A DNA stretch of 64,000 nucleotides, taken from assembly GCF_945859705.1 (NCBI RefSeq), contig NC_079137.1, positions 64,603,803-64,667,802 on the forward strand, read 5' to 3'. Origin of the DNA: Episyrphus balteatus (Eukaryota; Arthropoda; Insecta; Diptera; Syrphidae). The position numbers were made by a program, and so were the translations under genes. The notes under the pieces were generated by a model, which was given only the letters and a program-made list of their open reading frames with translations, did no database searches and had not been told where the DNA came from. Below are positions 12,341 through 24,590 of the stretch, piece after piece; within the stretch, counting starts at the first letter, position 1, and every line of letters begins with the position of its first letter.

Positions 12341-12404
12341 TATAGGTTTAGATTGATAGTGCGTCAACAGAGAATTCAAGCTCTGATCTGTAGACTGTAG
12401 ATCT

Positions 12405-12995
12405 ACAGTTTTCTACGGAGAATCAATAAAACCCATATTGGTAGTCAATTTAACTATTATAATAGTCAATTAACAACCACAATAGTCAATAAAAAATTTT
12501 TAGAAGTCAATTTGATAATTGACATTTTTTCTACAACTCCATAGTCAATATCACAGTTGTTGAAGTAAATATTACAACCTTGATAGTCAATATGATTAAT
12601 GTGGTAGTTGAGAGGACAACTGAAGTAGGCAATAAGAAAAATTAACTTAGTCAATATTACTTACAATTTTCAGATTGATAATAATTTTCTCATATTGACA
12701 ACCAAGTTGACGATCAAAGAATTTTTCATATTTATTACTGAAATTTTTAATTTCAGTTTATATTTTCGTTTTCATATTGTATAACAACCAAATTATTGTT
12801 ATATTGACTACCGCGATTGTCCTATCGTCTACCAAAATTGAATATTAAAAATTGTTCTTTCGACTATATGGTAGTCTAAGATTTGAAAAAAAAAAGTTGT
12901 AATGTTTACTATTTTGGTAGTCATAATAACTATTTTAGTAGTTAATATGGCAATTTCACTTAATTTCAATTAATATACATTTTTTTTCTGTGACG
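12405..12995. repeat. Palindromic array of TAGTCAAT-type repeats
   Basis: About a dozen copies of the core TAGTCAAT (12,450-12,660) are followed by inverted copies such as ATTGACTACC (12,810-12,960). The two halves are therefore roughly mirror images. This is the architecture of a decayed foldback or MITE element. The minus-strand frame at 12,466-12,654 is a translation of the repeat. Confidence 0.65.
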
Positions 12996-13660
12996 CTCAA
13001 CGACTATTTTAATGGAAAAGAAATTATGATTCTGGAGTTAATAGATAATGCCGCATATCCATACACTTACGAAAAAAAAAAAACAAAAAAACAATTATGG
13101 ATATGTAAAGACCACATTATGTGGTGGTCCTAATATTGCATTTTGCCAAATTTCACTGGGGATGTACATACATCAATTAGTTCTAAGTAGCGAAGAAAAA
13201 ATTCTTTAATTTTTGGAAATTTTTATTTCAACTGCCTTTCCAATCCGGAAAACCCCATATAAAATTAGAACATTACCTAACAAAATCCAAGGGAATAACG
13301 TGTTTTACATGAAAATTTCACGTTGAATCCGGGAATTGAAGGGAGTCAAATAAAAATTTAAAAAAAATTAGGGTACATTTTTTCAGTATTTCCAACCAGA
13401 TACCGGAAATCCAACTGCATGTCTCAAATAAGGACAACCCTAGTACATATATCTAGACAGAGATATATTGGCTGGGTAGGCTATATGGGAGTTTCTTTAG
13501 AAAAAGTTGGCAAAAGTTACACTTTGTCGACAGATGTTAATACGTATAATCTCTGATATGGTCTGAGAACTTTTTTTTTCTTTTATAAATCACTTTTAGA
13601 GCAAAAGAAAATATTACACATACGCCACAGTGACTCGCAAAAATATAGAGCCTAATTAAA
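12996..13660. other. Sequence without a recognised gene
   Basis: The only note is the short phrase AATAAGGACAACC (near 13,430), which also occurs at 63,390 and may be a piece of a dispersed repeat. Confidence 0.4.
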
Positions 13661-14082
13661 CTACACAGAGAAAAATATGACCCGCTAAAAACTAACAGAT
13701 TGCCATATTGTTTTACCGTCCATACATTTCATAAGGAAATCTTATTAAAATCAACGATTAATAAGGTTTTTTTAAGGAGATTTCTTATTATTTTTATAGA
13801 GAAAATCTTATTAAAATTTCACTGAAAAGTTGATTTTTTTTTTGCAACTTAGCACTAGAATATTTTCATGGCAGGTTGGTTCAGGTGGTAAGGTGGGCGA
13901 CTAATGATTTGAAGTCTCCAGTTCGATTCCCAGCCTGGTCATCATTTTTTTTATTTTTTTGCAGATTTTAAAACAATAAAGAAAACCCGATTGTTTTAAT
14001 AAGGTTTCCTTCTTGGATGAAAACCATAGAGAAATCTTATTGTTTTTGTTCTATTTTATGTGGTCTATTTTTCTCTGTGTAG
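13661..14082. mobile_element. TIR element carrying a tRNA-like core (type CTACACAGAGAAAAATA)
   Basis: CTACACAGAGAAAAATATGA at the left is matched by the inverted TGGTCTATTTTTCTCTGTG plus TAG at the right, making a 422-bp element. Internal inverted segments (AAGGAAATCTTATTAAAAT near 13,732 against GAAATCTTATTGTTTTTG near 14,031) add pairing. The centre holds a plus-strand tRNA-like sequence (13,870-13,944). The TIR resembles the 116-bp MITE at 2,099-2,214. Non-coding. Confidence 0.75.
13870..13944 (+). other. tRNA-like sequence (Ile-AAT-like loop) inside TIR element
   Basis: An A-box-like TTGGTTCAGGTGGTAAGG is followed by a loop CTAATGA, which would display AAT, then by a perfect B box AGTTCGATTCCC. 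An eight-base pairing CAGGTTGG with CCAGCCTG (one G-T) brackets the core. It is surrounded by the TIR element and lacks a standard acceptor stem, so it is tRNA-derived rather than a normal tRNA gene. Confidence 0.55.
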
Positions 14083-16609
14083 AGAACAGTTTGTTGGGTT
14101 TGCTTTTAATCTAAAAAAAATTAAATTTTGTTTTCATTAAATATTTTTTAAAGTGGGTGTATATTTACTTCTTAAATTCTAAAAAACCATAAAAGATACA
14201 CTAGCCCAAAAAATGAAGGGAACAAAAAAAAAATCGTGATTTTTTTAGTGATTTTTGTTAGGCTGTTTCTCAGTAAAAAATGATCGTACCTACCATCCCA
14301 AAACAAAAAGCATGTGAAAGCTACATTCTTCTTGTTTTAGAATTTTATGACAAAATGTTTTATTTCTAACGGTAAAATAGCTTAATCGTTGGAACTGTTC
14401 AAAAACCAAAATTTTCAAAATTGTTTTTTTTTCTACTTTTCTAATAAAACAGTGGGAAATTTTTTTTCATGAAATGATTATTATTTTTAGAAAGGTTATT
14501 TATTTGGCTTTAAGATTCTTTTTGTTTCAAACTCCTACGATTTTTAGACTACTAACCAAAACCCATACTTTTGAATTTGACTATCAATATCTTAACCTTC
14601 AGAAAATTTAATAATAAATTTTAAAACCTCATTCAATTCTCTAGAGAAAAATTAAGCTTACTTTGTTAGAAAAATGTGTTCTTACATTTGAGATTAATTT
14701 AGAAAAGCTAGGTATCAAAATAGACATTTTTACAGTTTTTTTAGAAAATTCGCCGCTATTTTTTAACTATGGGTGATAAGATTAAACTGAGGATTTATTA
14801 TTGAAGCTTAATATACCTGAAATTAATATTCAAAGTTTCACTTCTAATCACATTTTTATGAGCAAAATCAAATTTATTTGAGTTTATTTGCGTTTAAATT
14901 TTAGATAAACCAAGGAAAATTAAAAGTTTCCAAAAAAACAGTTAAATTTTGAAAAAAAAATTTCATACCGTTTTTAGATATTTTTCCTTTTTTTTGACAG
15001 AAAAATTTCAAAATCTTCTTCAAACTACTTTTATACAGCTTAAGGTTATTCCCCTTAAACAAAGCACAATTTCTTTTTATTTCTGACATTAGCCCTATAA
15101 TCTAAATGGTCAATTTTCACATGAAATCAAATAAAAGCACTAGAAACATGCTTAAATTTAAATAAAGGTCAAAACTATTTATCCCTTCCGGTGTAATCTC
15201 AACTCGATCGTAAAATAAACAAATTTCAAAACCAGACCCAATTTTATTTTCCCTGCTTATACTTGCATATCTCCTGTCACGCACAAAAAATAAAACAAAA
15301 CGAAAAAAATTATCATTTACAACCAAATTTACAGTGGTTTTCCACAAAAAAGAAAAAAAAAATACAATACTACCTCAAGTTTGTCCAAAAAAACATAGAA
15401 TTGAATAATTTTTGTCGTCCATAAATAGAACTTTTATACAGCTGACGCCACCTTTATTGCATAGATTACTATCATGATATTATTTCTAATAACGAGGTTG
15501 GTTGAATATGAAAAAAAAAAAAAAATTCCCTTCTCTTTATAATAAATTAGAGAATAGGGGACGGATGCGGGGGAACTCCAACACTTCAATGGAGAAAGGA
15601 CATCCCGAACCAATACCCAGGTGTCGGGAAATAGCAATATACATTTTACAATTTACACAACAAGAAAATGACGACAAAAGATCCGATGAAACCGAAGGAT
15701 AACAACTCGACACGAACAAAAAAAAAAAGAAGGAGGAAGAAAAGGTATTTTTTTTACAACATCGCGTCAGCAGATTTTGTATTGAAATCATCAAGGACAC
15801 CTAAATTTTCTTATTCCCTCTGTCAGGAAAAAAACTTAACTTTTTGCTTTCGTCCTTTTGTGGCCAAGTCCATAAAATTTGAAGATTGTTGTTTGGGAGT
15901 TTTCCTTTCTTTTTTTTTGTTGTTGTTTTGTAATTTTTCCTGAGCGATGGAAAAATGTAAATTTATATCTCGTTTAAGTATTTTTTTTTCTTTCCTTTTT
16001 CTAGTTTTTGTGTTGGTTTTGTTGTTGTAAAAAAAATGTGTGTCTTCTTGATATTCATCGTTTATTCTGGGCTATTCAACTTGATAGAGGAACAAAACAA
16101 AAGAGGAATACAAATAAAATAAGAAGATAGGTAGAATATGGTGCTCCTCAGAGGTTTGCCTTGAAAGCACTTTAATGTGATTACGATTTGATTTTTTGTT
16201 TTTGTTGTAATACCTAAATGATTACATCGTTTTTTTTTTTTTCTAGAATCAGTAAGGTTTTAGTTTATTTTTATATTCCGATAAAGAAAAGTTGGAAGAC
16301 AGAGTATAAAATATTTTTTTTTGAATAATTTATTTATAAATACATCCTGGGAAATATTTTCTCTTTCCTTAGTTTTTTTTTTTAGCTTTAAAATTTTATA
16401 ACAATAGAGAAGGGGTAAATTGTTGCTTTCTTTTGTAGGAATATTTAAAAACTCTATATGAAAACCTTATTGAAATAAGCCTTCTCAACTTAAAGAACAA
16501 ACTATTTTGAATTTATAAACTGAGACGAGAAAAACTATGCATTTGTATTGCTCTTTCAGGTATTCTAATATACAAAGTTTTGTTTTTTGAATAATTTAAA
16601 CACATTTTC
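14083..16609. other. Gene-free stretch with a less AT-biased block at about 15,430-15,950
   Basis: The block 15,430-15,950 has mixed composition and overlapping open frames on both strands (for example 15,537-15,800 minus and 15,668-15,943 plus). None matches a family I know. It could be an untranslated exon or regulatory DNA. The rest is AT-rich filler. Confidence 0.35.
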
Positions 16610-17690
16610 GATCCATTTTAACAACAACTTATAAAATAAAATTTATTAGCAACATATCCGAAAGGGTTCAACAACATATTTAAAATGGTTCAGACACAAA
16701 TCCGAAATGATTCAGCAACATTTCAGAAGTATTTCAAGGACATTTCCGAAAAAAAACATTTCAGTCAACATTTCAGAAATACATACATGTGTCCAAATGT
16801 TTCAGCAACAATATATTTCAGAAATGTTGCAAACACATCTCAACAACATTTTTGAATTTTTCAAAAATATCTATAAAATTCCAGTGACTTTCATAACAAT
16901 TCAGCAACATTCAGACATTTTTCAAAACTATTATTGAATGACTAAGAAACACTTTATAAGTATTTCAGAAACATTTTCAAAGACATTTTAGCAATATTTC
17001 AAATATATTTCACCAACATTTAAGAAATAGTTCAGCAAAATTTCAGAAATTTCTAGGACATATCAGATAAAAAATATCAGCAACATTTCAGTTAACATTT
17101 CAAAAATATTAGGTATATAAATATTTGACGATCAAAATATATTTTTTTTAAACATTTCAAACACATCTCAGCAACATTTTAGACATTTTTTAAAATACCA
17201 TATTTTAGTGACAATTATATAAATGTTTCAGCAACATTTCATTGATTTTTAAGAAATATTTAGAAACTATTACAGAGTCCCTTCAGAAATGTGACTGCAA
17301 CATTTTGCAATATTTCAGTCAAAATTTCAATATTTATGTTTCAGCAACATATGATATTTCATAATTTTCAAAAATACTTATAAATGTTAATGTGATATTT
17401 CATAACGTTTCACACGTTTCAAAAATATTTCAGAAAAGTTTCAGAATCATTTTCAGTAACATTTATAATATTTCATATACTTTCAAAATGTTTCACACTT
17501 CATAAATTCAAAAAAATTTCAAATATAAATCATTCCAGCAACATTTCAGATATATTTCAATAACATTTATAAATGAAATGTCTCAGCAACATTTCAGAAA
17601 TGCTTCAGCAATATTTTAAATATTTTTCTAAATTACTTCAAATATGTATAAGAAATGTTTCAGAAACATATCAGAAATATTTCCATGCGT
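16610..17690. repeat. 1.07-kb degenerate tandem array, unit about TTTCAGCAACATTTCAGAAA
   Basis: The motifs TTTCAGCAACATTTCAGAAA, CAACATTT and ATTTCAGAAATATTTCA recur dozens of times over about 1.08 kb with spacing near 20-40 bases and considerable drift. The start is ragged near 16,610 and the end is near 17,690. The frame at 16,707-16,937 only exists because the repeat lacks stop codons in one phase. Confidence 0.85.
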
Positions 17691-18887
17691 AATAACCCAA
17701 AGTGTTCATATCCTTATCAAGAATTTCAAGTAATTATCATTCTCCATTACATTGTTTTCAATTAATTTCGATAAATAAATTAATATTTACAACAAACATG
17801 AACATAAACATTCAATAACAACTTTTTAACATTGCTTTTAATTACTCAAAAGTATATTCAATCGTTATTCGGTCAATGCCTATTCATAAAAAAAAGTCTA
17901 TCGTCATATGATTTTATTTTCAAAACAGTAAACAACCAAATAAGATAGATATCCGCCCATTTTCATCAATGACCCAATATAAAAAATAATATCGAAAAAA
18001 ATTCCACACCAATCTATATAGCAATTCTTAATTACTAGAGAGCGCCATCTGGCGTTTGGAGTACCTATCATAAATTTACTTCTCCTTCATTTCATTTCTG
18101 TTTCGATTGACTTTTCGACTTTGTAACGCTATCGTTGATTGCCCAATGCCCAATATCACATCGTCGTCGTCGTTGTTGGTAGCGTCGTCAACGCAATAAC
18201 AAACAAATCGACCAAGTCCATTGAAATTGTTGATGTCCGATATCGACGGTATCAATGGCCGAATAATGTTGATTTTCCATTTTCTCGAAGAATATTCATT
18301 TCACTCTTCAGGCTAAAAGATTTGATTCCTAATATGATGACGATGATGACGACTGTATAACGAAAGATGAATGGAATGAAAATTCGCATATAACGCAGTC
18401 TATCATTGGCGTGTCGTGGAATATAACGTATGTACGTTTTTTGAAGTGGATACGGAATTATGGCATTCCAATCATTCATATGGAAGAAGTTGAAATGGTG
18501 CGTGCTTTATAACACTTGAGTTAGCTTATTATTCACAGTTTCCGTTTTGCAAGGGAGATGTAGGGGATATTGAAAGATTTTGGAAGAATTTAAGGAATTT
18601 TGGAGAAGAATAGATGACAAATCATTTGAATACATTTTGAAAAGCAAACTTTGAAACTGTTTGAATTAAACTAAATTTTTTCAAAAAAATTGCAACTGAA
18701 AAGATTTTTAAAAACCTACTTTTTGTAATGCATTCGAAAATTTTGAATAATATTTAGATAAGAATGTGCTAAATATATACAATTAAAAAAATTCAACAAT
18801 GAAAAAAAGCCAACAAAAATTAAAATTTTACTAATCATTAAAGGTGTTAAAATTTTTGGATAAAAAAAATTGAAATTTTGTCTGCTT
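17691..18887. other. Non-repetitive stretch with GTC-repeat block, no gene recognised
   Basis: Around 18,000-18,480 the DNA is less AT-rich and non-repetitive, with short trinucleotide runs (GTCGTCGTCG near 18,161; GATGACGATGATGACGA near 18,336). Such tracts are common in fly regulatory DNA. The opposing small frames here carry no recognisable domain. Confidence 0.4.
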
Positions 18888-20130
18888 TTTGACGTGATAA
18901 CGTCTTATAAATCGATGAACCAGGCAGTCACAACGAAAAAGTGACGCCATTTTCTTATGTTCCACTTGAAATTTTTAGCAGTGCGGAGAGATACAAAAAT
19001 CTTCTAAAGCTTATTTGAAAGATAATAACCTAAAGTAAAATACATTTGAAGAATTTTAAAAAATTCCATCTTTTAATAGGGTAAATAGGGGTAAAACTAA
19101 ATTTCAAAATTTTGGGGTATTTTTGGGAGAGTTTTTATTTTTTAAATTTTTTGTAGCATTCAAAAAATCTCAAGCGTATAGAACATGTAGTCTATAACTG
19201 TGCTCATACATGTGCAAAAAATTGGTACTGACCGAATAACGGGAAAAAACAAGTTTTTTGTCCCAAGTTTTTTGACCTTTTTTAACCGTTTATTATTTTT
19301 ATCTTTTTTTTTTCAACAGATAAATAAATGAAATTTATATTGCAGATAGATAATACACAGGGCTATATATCAATTTTGTAGTCACAATTTTGACTAAAAT
19401 AAAAAAAAGTTCTATTTTTCAACAGGTTATATCTTTTGATCTAGAGCAGATACAAATTAATTAAGATACAAATTAAGATAAGATTTAACTCTATTGAGCA
19501 TTCTGATGATATTACCATTAATTTGATATATCACACATAATTGTTCATTCACTTCAAGCTACAAAATTAAAGCTACAAATTAAATTAAAAAAACTTTCAA
19601 AATATCTACCTCAAAACACTTGTGGAAATCTGTTGATCATGAACAGCAACCAGTGTGGGAAGTACCGTAATCTCAGTTTGGAATTTCAACATGGTTGGCT
19701 TTAAAAAATTCTAACTTTTTTTCTAGGCATCGCAGAAATAAGACTGAAACGTCATATGAAAGGTGAAATTATAAGCTTTTACATGATATAAAATTTTTTA
19801 TAGGTTGTCAAAAAAAAAATTGATTCAATAGCGTGAGAACATGCAATTATATGTTTTTTTTTTTGCTTTTTTTGATGAAAATTGATCGAGTTCAAAAAAT
19901 TCTAGATCTTTTTGTAGATGCCTAATAGACATGATCGATATAAAATAAAATTTATTATAGGTTGTTTTTTTGTAAGCTTTTAAAATAAAAAAATTAGTAT
20001 AATGAGAAAAGAGAAAGGTAATTTTTTTTAGCTTTTTCTTGTAAATTATGATTGTTTGAAATAAATAAACGCTTCAATTGACTCATTTTAACAGCACACA
20101 ATCTATTTTTTTACGACGTTATCACGTTAA
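18888..20130. mobile_element. TIR element with ACGTGATAACGTC ends (~1.24 kb)
   Basis: The left end GACGTGATAACGTCTTATAAA is inverted at the right end as ACGACGTTATCACGTTAAA. The internal block 19,595-19,860 is clearly related to 22,240-22,490. One shared phrase is GGAAGTACCGTAATCTCAG. No transposase reading frame is detectable, so this is a non-autonomous or decayed element. Confidence 0.65.
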
Positions 20131-21949
20131 ATCATCGTCCGTAAACCAGCTTTACAGACAACCTCTTTTTTTAAATAAATTTTGAATAACATTTACAACA
20201 ATAATGTCTGATGAACTTCATTTATTAAACTAATTAAAAAAAAAAATGGATGAAACTTTTAAACGGTTTTGTCTCGTATCAAAATTTCAGAATTTGTGCC
20301 TGGTTGAAATTGTTTCAAATTTTGTACTAATCTTTTTAAAATACAGTGGAGACAATGTAGAAAAAAGCGTAATTTTTGAAATTCTTGCGTTTTGTAGTCT
20401 AGATTCTAAGCCAATACCAAATGCTTTATTATGTTGTTGAAGAGGTCAAATTTGTCGTCTTAAAGGTGAAACAATTAATATTCAAAATGGCTGCAAATTA
20501 ATGAAGCTAGAATTTATTTGGCGCTAAATAATGATTTTGAATACAAAATAAAGTAAGAAAAGTTTCAAAGGTTAACTTTAATAGCCAAATCACACTCATA
20601 ATGATTCCTTTAACATTTTTACTCTACAATGTATCACGTTCTTATACTTTTAAGTGTAGGTAAATCGATTTATATAAGAAATGTTGAATTGTACAAAAAA
20701 TACTGAAATCCAAGCAAACAAAAGAACAAAAAAAATACGTTCCTTTTATAGAACCTTTTCTTACTAATGTAACATTTTCCAAGTAAAAGTAAAATCCTTG
20801 ACAGGTAGTCCCAAAAAAAAGCTCATAATTCTTTTGTATTATTGTTATATTGAAAGTATTTGGATTTTGTATTGTAATGTGCGTGTAATAAAAATTCAAT
20901 TTGCGTAAAAATAAATAAAATTCCTCCAGTCATGGAGGAAAAAAAAAATGAGTCCTTCTTAAAATGTCGATAGAACTTCTTCTATATAACATAAACAAGG
21001 ACTTCGATACGTGAATACAATAGGTAGGTAATTTTTTTTTTTTAACAAACACATGGTACCTTCAAGGAAAAGGAGTTACAGAGAAAAAAAAATTGGATAA
21101 TAGCTAAATCAATATGGAAAGTAAGTGTCGTCCGCATCTGGTACAACTCAATGTGATAAGTGATTTTCAATTTTCTATTTCTTCCACTTTTCCACTTTTC
21201 GAGGAAAGGTAAAAACCTTTCTTCCATCATCTGAAAAAAATGAGCCTTATTTCGGAATAAAAAAAAAAAACGGGAAGGTATAAAATACTCTTACAACAAA
21301 TAACTTTGTTTGTTCGTTCAATTTATCAATTTTATATCCAATTTGTATAAGAAAATAGAAAATAGGGTAAATAGCCCAATTGCTGGTTAAACTTTAATTT
21401 ATCAGGAAATATAACTTTAAAATTATTTATAAATTGAAAATGAGTAAAAAAAACAGAAACCAGATGAATTGCAACTTAAGTCCACCGAAGGGAGTTCAAA
21501 CTCTATGAATTTTAGGTAAAAATAGGTGAAGAAATCAGCCGTCAAGAATTTTATTGAATTTCTGAAAACTTCCGTGGGTTGATATTTCGTGGCTTTAAAA
21601 TTTTCATTTTGGATGTTTCATTCTACACCAACTTTCAAAAAAACAAAAAAAAATAAATGAAAGTACTCCCTTTGGGTAAATGTCAGACACTCTGACACTG
21701 ACACAGAACAGCTTATACACAATACTCTCAACTTGTTGCATATAAACCTTAAACAACGTGAGCGGTTAAAACCAGGGGATTTGATGCTTGGCTCTACTTC
21801 TTCTTTATCCTCCACTATAACTCAAGTCCGTATCCCTTTTTTTCGTTGTTTTTCTGTTTTTTTTTTTGTGTTTTTTTTTTGAAGTGAAAACTTCTTTAGT
21901 ATCGTAGTGATTTGAAACAAAATGAAACGAAAACGCGACACGACTTCAA
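20131..21949. other. Sequence without a recognised gene
   Basis: No gene is supported. There is a short hairpin-like TCCTCCAGTCATGGAGGA near 20,922. Small frames are scattered on both strands without family resemblance. Confidence 0.45.
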
Positions 21950-22710
21950 CTTGTTATAACTTTTTTGTTTTAATAGATAGATGAATGAAATTTGTACTGT
22001 AGATAGGTAATTAAATAATATATTATTGTACAAAATTTCAATTAATTTCATATTCAAAATTCGGAGATAGCGGTAAAAAGATGTTCTTTTCCAACACACG
22101 TTATATCTTTTGATCTAGTGCACATACAAATTTGATTTAACTTTAATACGCATGCTGCTAACATAACCTTTTATTTGATATATCACACATTACGTTACGT
22201 GCTCTACAAGTTACACAATCTTAAATTGAAAAAATTTTTAAAATACCTCAAAACACCTGTGGAGATCTGTTGGCGATGACCAGCTATCAGTGTAGGAAGT
22301 ACCGTAATCTCAGTCTGGAAATTCGACATGGTTGACTTTAAAAAATTCTTACTTCTCTTGTAGACATCTTTGAAATAAGATTTATACATCATTATACAAG
22401 GGGAAACAATTAGCTTTCACATGGTATAAAATTTTGTATAGGTTGTCAAACAAAAAAATTGAATTAATAGCATGAGAACATAAAAATAAATGCTTTTTTT
22501 GCTTTTTTTGATGAAATTTCATCGAGTTTAAAAAATTCTAGCTCTTTTTGTAGATGTCTCATACACCTGATCGATATATATATTTTGCGCTAAGACAATA
22601 AGCTTTCAGATGATGTACAAATTTGTATAGGTTGTTAGGGAAAAAATGGATTTAATAGCGTGATAGAATAAAAATAGGTAGATTTTTTCTATTTTTTTTT
22701 TTTTGCAAGA
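21950..22710. repeat. Partial second copy of the 18,888-20,130 element
   Basis: This segment follows the same order of motifs as 19,430-20,000, in the same orientation. Both include GTTATATCTTTTGATCTAG (22,101; also near 19,426), GGAAGTACCGTAATCTCAG, and TATAGGTTGTCAAA. The characteristic ACGTGATAACGTC ends are absent, so the copy is truncated or eroded. Confidence 0.7.
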
Positions 22711-24082
22711 AAAATGATTTTTTAAGGTTTCACTTCTACCACGTGTGAATTGCACACATGATTTTTTTTTTTTTTTGTGTTGGTGTAACATAAAAGATCC
22801 ACAGAATAACGCGAACAAAGCTATGACCTTCATTTTATGCGCTATACTTTCATTTGAATGAAATGTTCCTTACAGAGAGAAAAAAAAGAGGACGTAAAGA
22901 ACAAAAATACTTTCAAACGAAAATTCTTTAGTATATCCTTAGTCCTTACATTATGTATATTACTCCTGTGGTTTGGGTGCTCTAGGGTATAGGTGGTTCG
23001 TTGGTTTATCTTTCTCTATCTGTTTTTATTCAAATCAAATGAGAGTGAAAGAGAGATAAAATAGGGGCATATATAATAAATATAACTAAGATTTAAGAGA
23101 ATATATAAAAATAAACTGAAAAAACCTCTCATATCCTTCCGTTAGCGTTTTCAAAAAAAAAATGTGAATTTCAAGGTGCCAGGTTATATGATGGGGGTGC
23201 AGATCAAAATAAAACAAAAAAAAAAGTAAAAAATCTTGGTTAAAGCTTTTTTGTAGATAATCATATATTTTAACTTCAGATGGTTACTGTCTATATGTCT
23301 ATAGAATTATATTGCAAGCGGTTTTCTTTTTATGTCTGTTTTAGATCCCGTAAGGATATAAACCTTAACCAACGATATTATAATAATTTATGGAATGTAT
23401 GTTTTCTAGTAGGGAAAACGTGTTTGTGTAGTGGGCACTTAATTAGCAAGGATTTTGTGATTTAAGATTTTCTGTGTGTTGTTCTATTTTTGTTTCTATG
23501 AGATTTACGATAGAACAGAATGGAAAGGATTTGAAAAGATTAAGGTTAAATAAAGCTTACCTGTGGGAATAGAAGATGAGCAAGCTTATTAAAAAAAAAA
23601 AAAACAAGGTAGTATTATTATTTTTATTGCAATTAGGAATGAAGTCATTTTAGAGAAGAAAAGTCTTGTAGATGCATTTAAGACGTTTTGCTATTTAGTC
23701 TTTATTTGGTCGTTATAGTGATTTTTTCAAAACTTGTTTTTTTTTTTAAGCTAGTTAACGATGTCAGATAACGATTGTACTTTCGTAGGAAGGGTGGTGT
23801 ACTTTTTAAAAGAACTTATTTTTTTGAACCGTTATTATTGGTACATATTCTAGATACTTTTTTTATACCTGAATTTCTCGCAAAAGACTTGACATATTTT
23901 AACGAAATTTGTTCTGCATTTCAAAAAAAAATACATACATATATGGTTTTTTAAATACTAGAAGTTATTTTAATTTTTTAATCCATTTTTTTGAAAACCA
24001 GTTGTTAAATACTTTTCAAATTTTGGATTTTGAAATTGATAAATAGTTTCTTTAAAAATACACATCATTTTTTTTTTTAGAA
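22711..24082. other. Sequence without a recognised gene
   Basis: AT-rich sequence with poly(T) runs; no gene, RNA or clear element is seen. Confidence 0.45.
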
Positions 24083-24518
24083 TATAGCATTCGCACTTTT
24101 ATTTAAACTAAACACAAATTAGTTTCACCTTTCACAAATATATTTCACCTTTTAGCAAATATATTTCACCTTTTAGCAAATATAATTAAACTAAAAGCAA
24201 TTATAATTAAACTAAAGCAAACTATTTAAACTTTTCGCAAATCTATTTAACCTAAACGCAAAATGATTTAACCTTTTTAGAAAAGGCTTTTGATATCGTG
24301 CTTTGAAGAAGGGATAAGAATTTAGAAGGTGAAATAAGTTTGTGTTTTGGTTAAATAGAATTGCTAAAAGTTTAAATAGTTTGCTTTAGTTTAATTATAA
24401 TTGATTTTAGTTTAATTATATTTGCTAAAAGGTGAAATATATTTGCTAAAAGGTGAAATATATTTGTTAAAAGGTTAAATAATTTGTGTTTAGTTTAAAT
24501 AAAAGTGCGAATGCTATA
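24083..24518. mobile_element. Foldback-like element A (~436 bp) with arms of 21-bp tandem repeats
   Basis: The termini TATAGCATTCGCACTTTTAT and ATAAAAGTGCGAATGCTATA are perfect inverses. Each arm (about 185 bp) is built of variants of a 21-bp unit TATATTTCACCTTTTAGCAAA, with CACC replaced by AACC or AAAC in some units. A ~60-bp unique centre (near 24,270-24,330) separates the arms. Long inverted repeats made of short tandem repeats are the hallmark of foldback-type DNA elements. Confidence 0.85.
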
Positions 24519-24590
24519 TATTGGCCTAGCGAATCTATTTAGGTTTTCAAAAAAAGTTTAATATTTTTTTCTGAAGACATAATTTTAATA

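Noticed and set aside
15117..15347. 76-codon minus-strand frame considered as a 3' exon of the CRIM1-like gene
   Set aside because: It has too few cysteines for that family, and no acceptor in the required phase was convincing.
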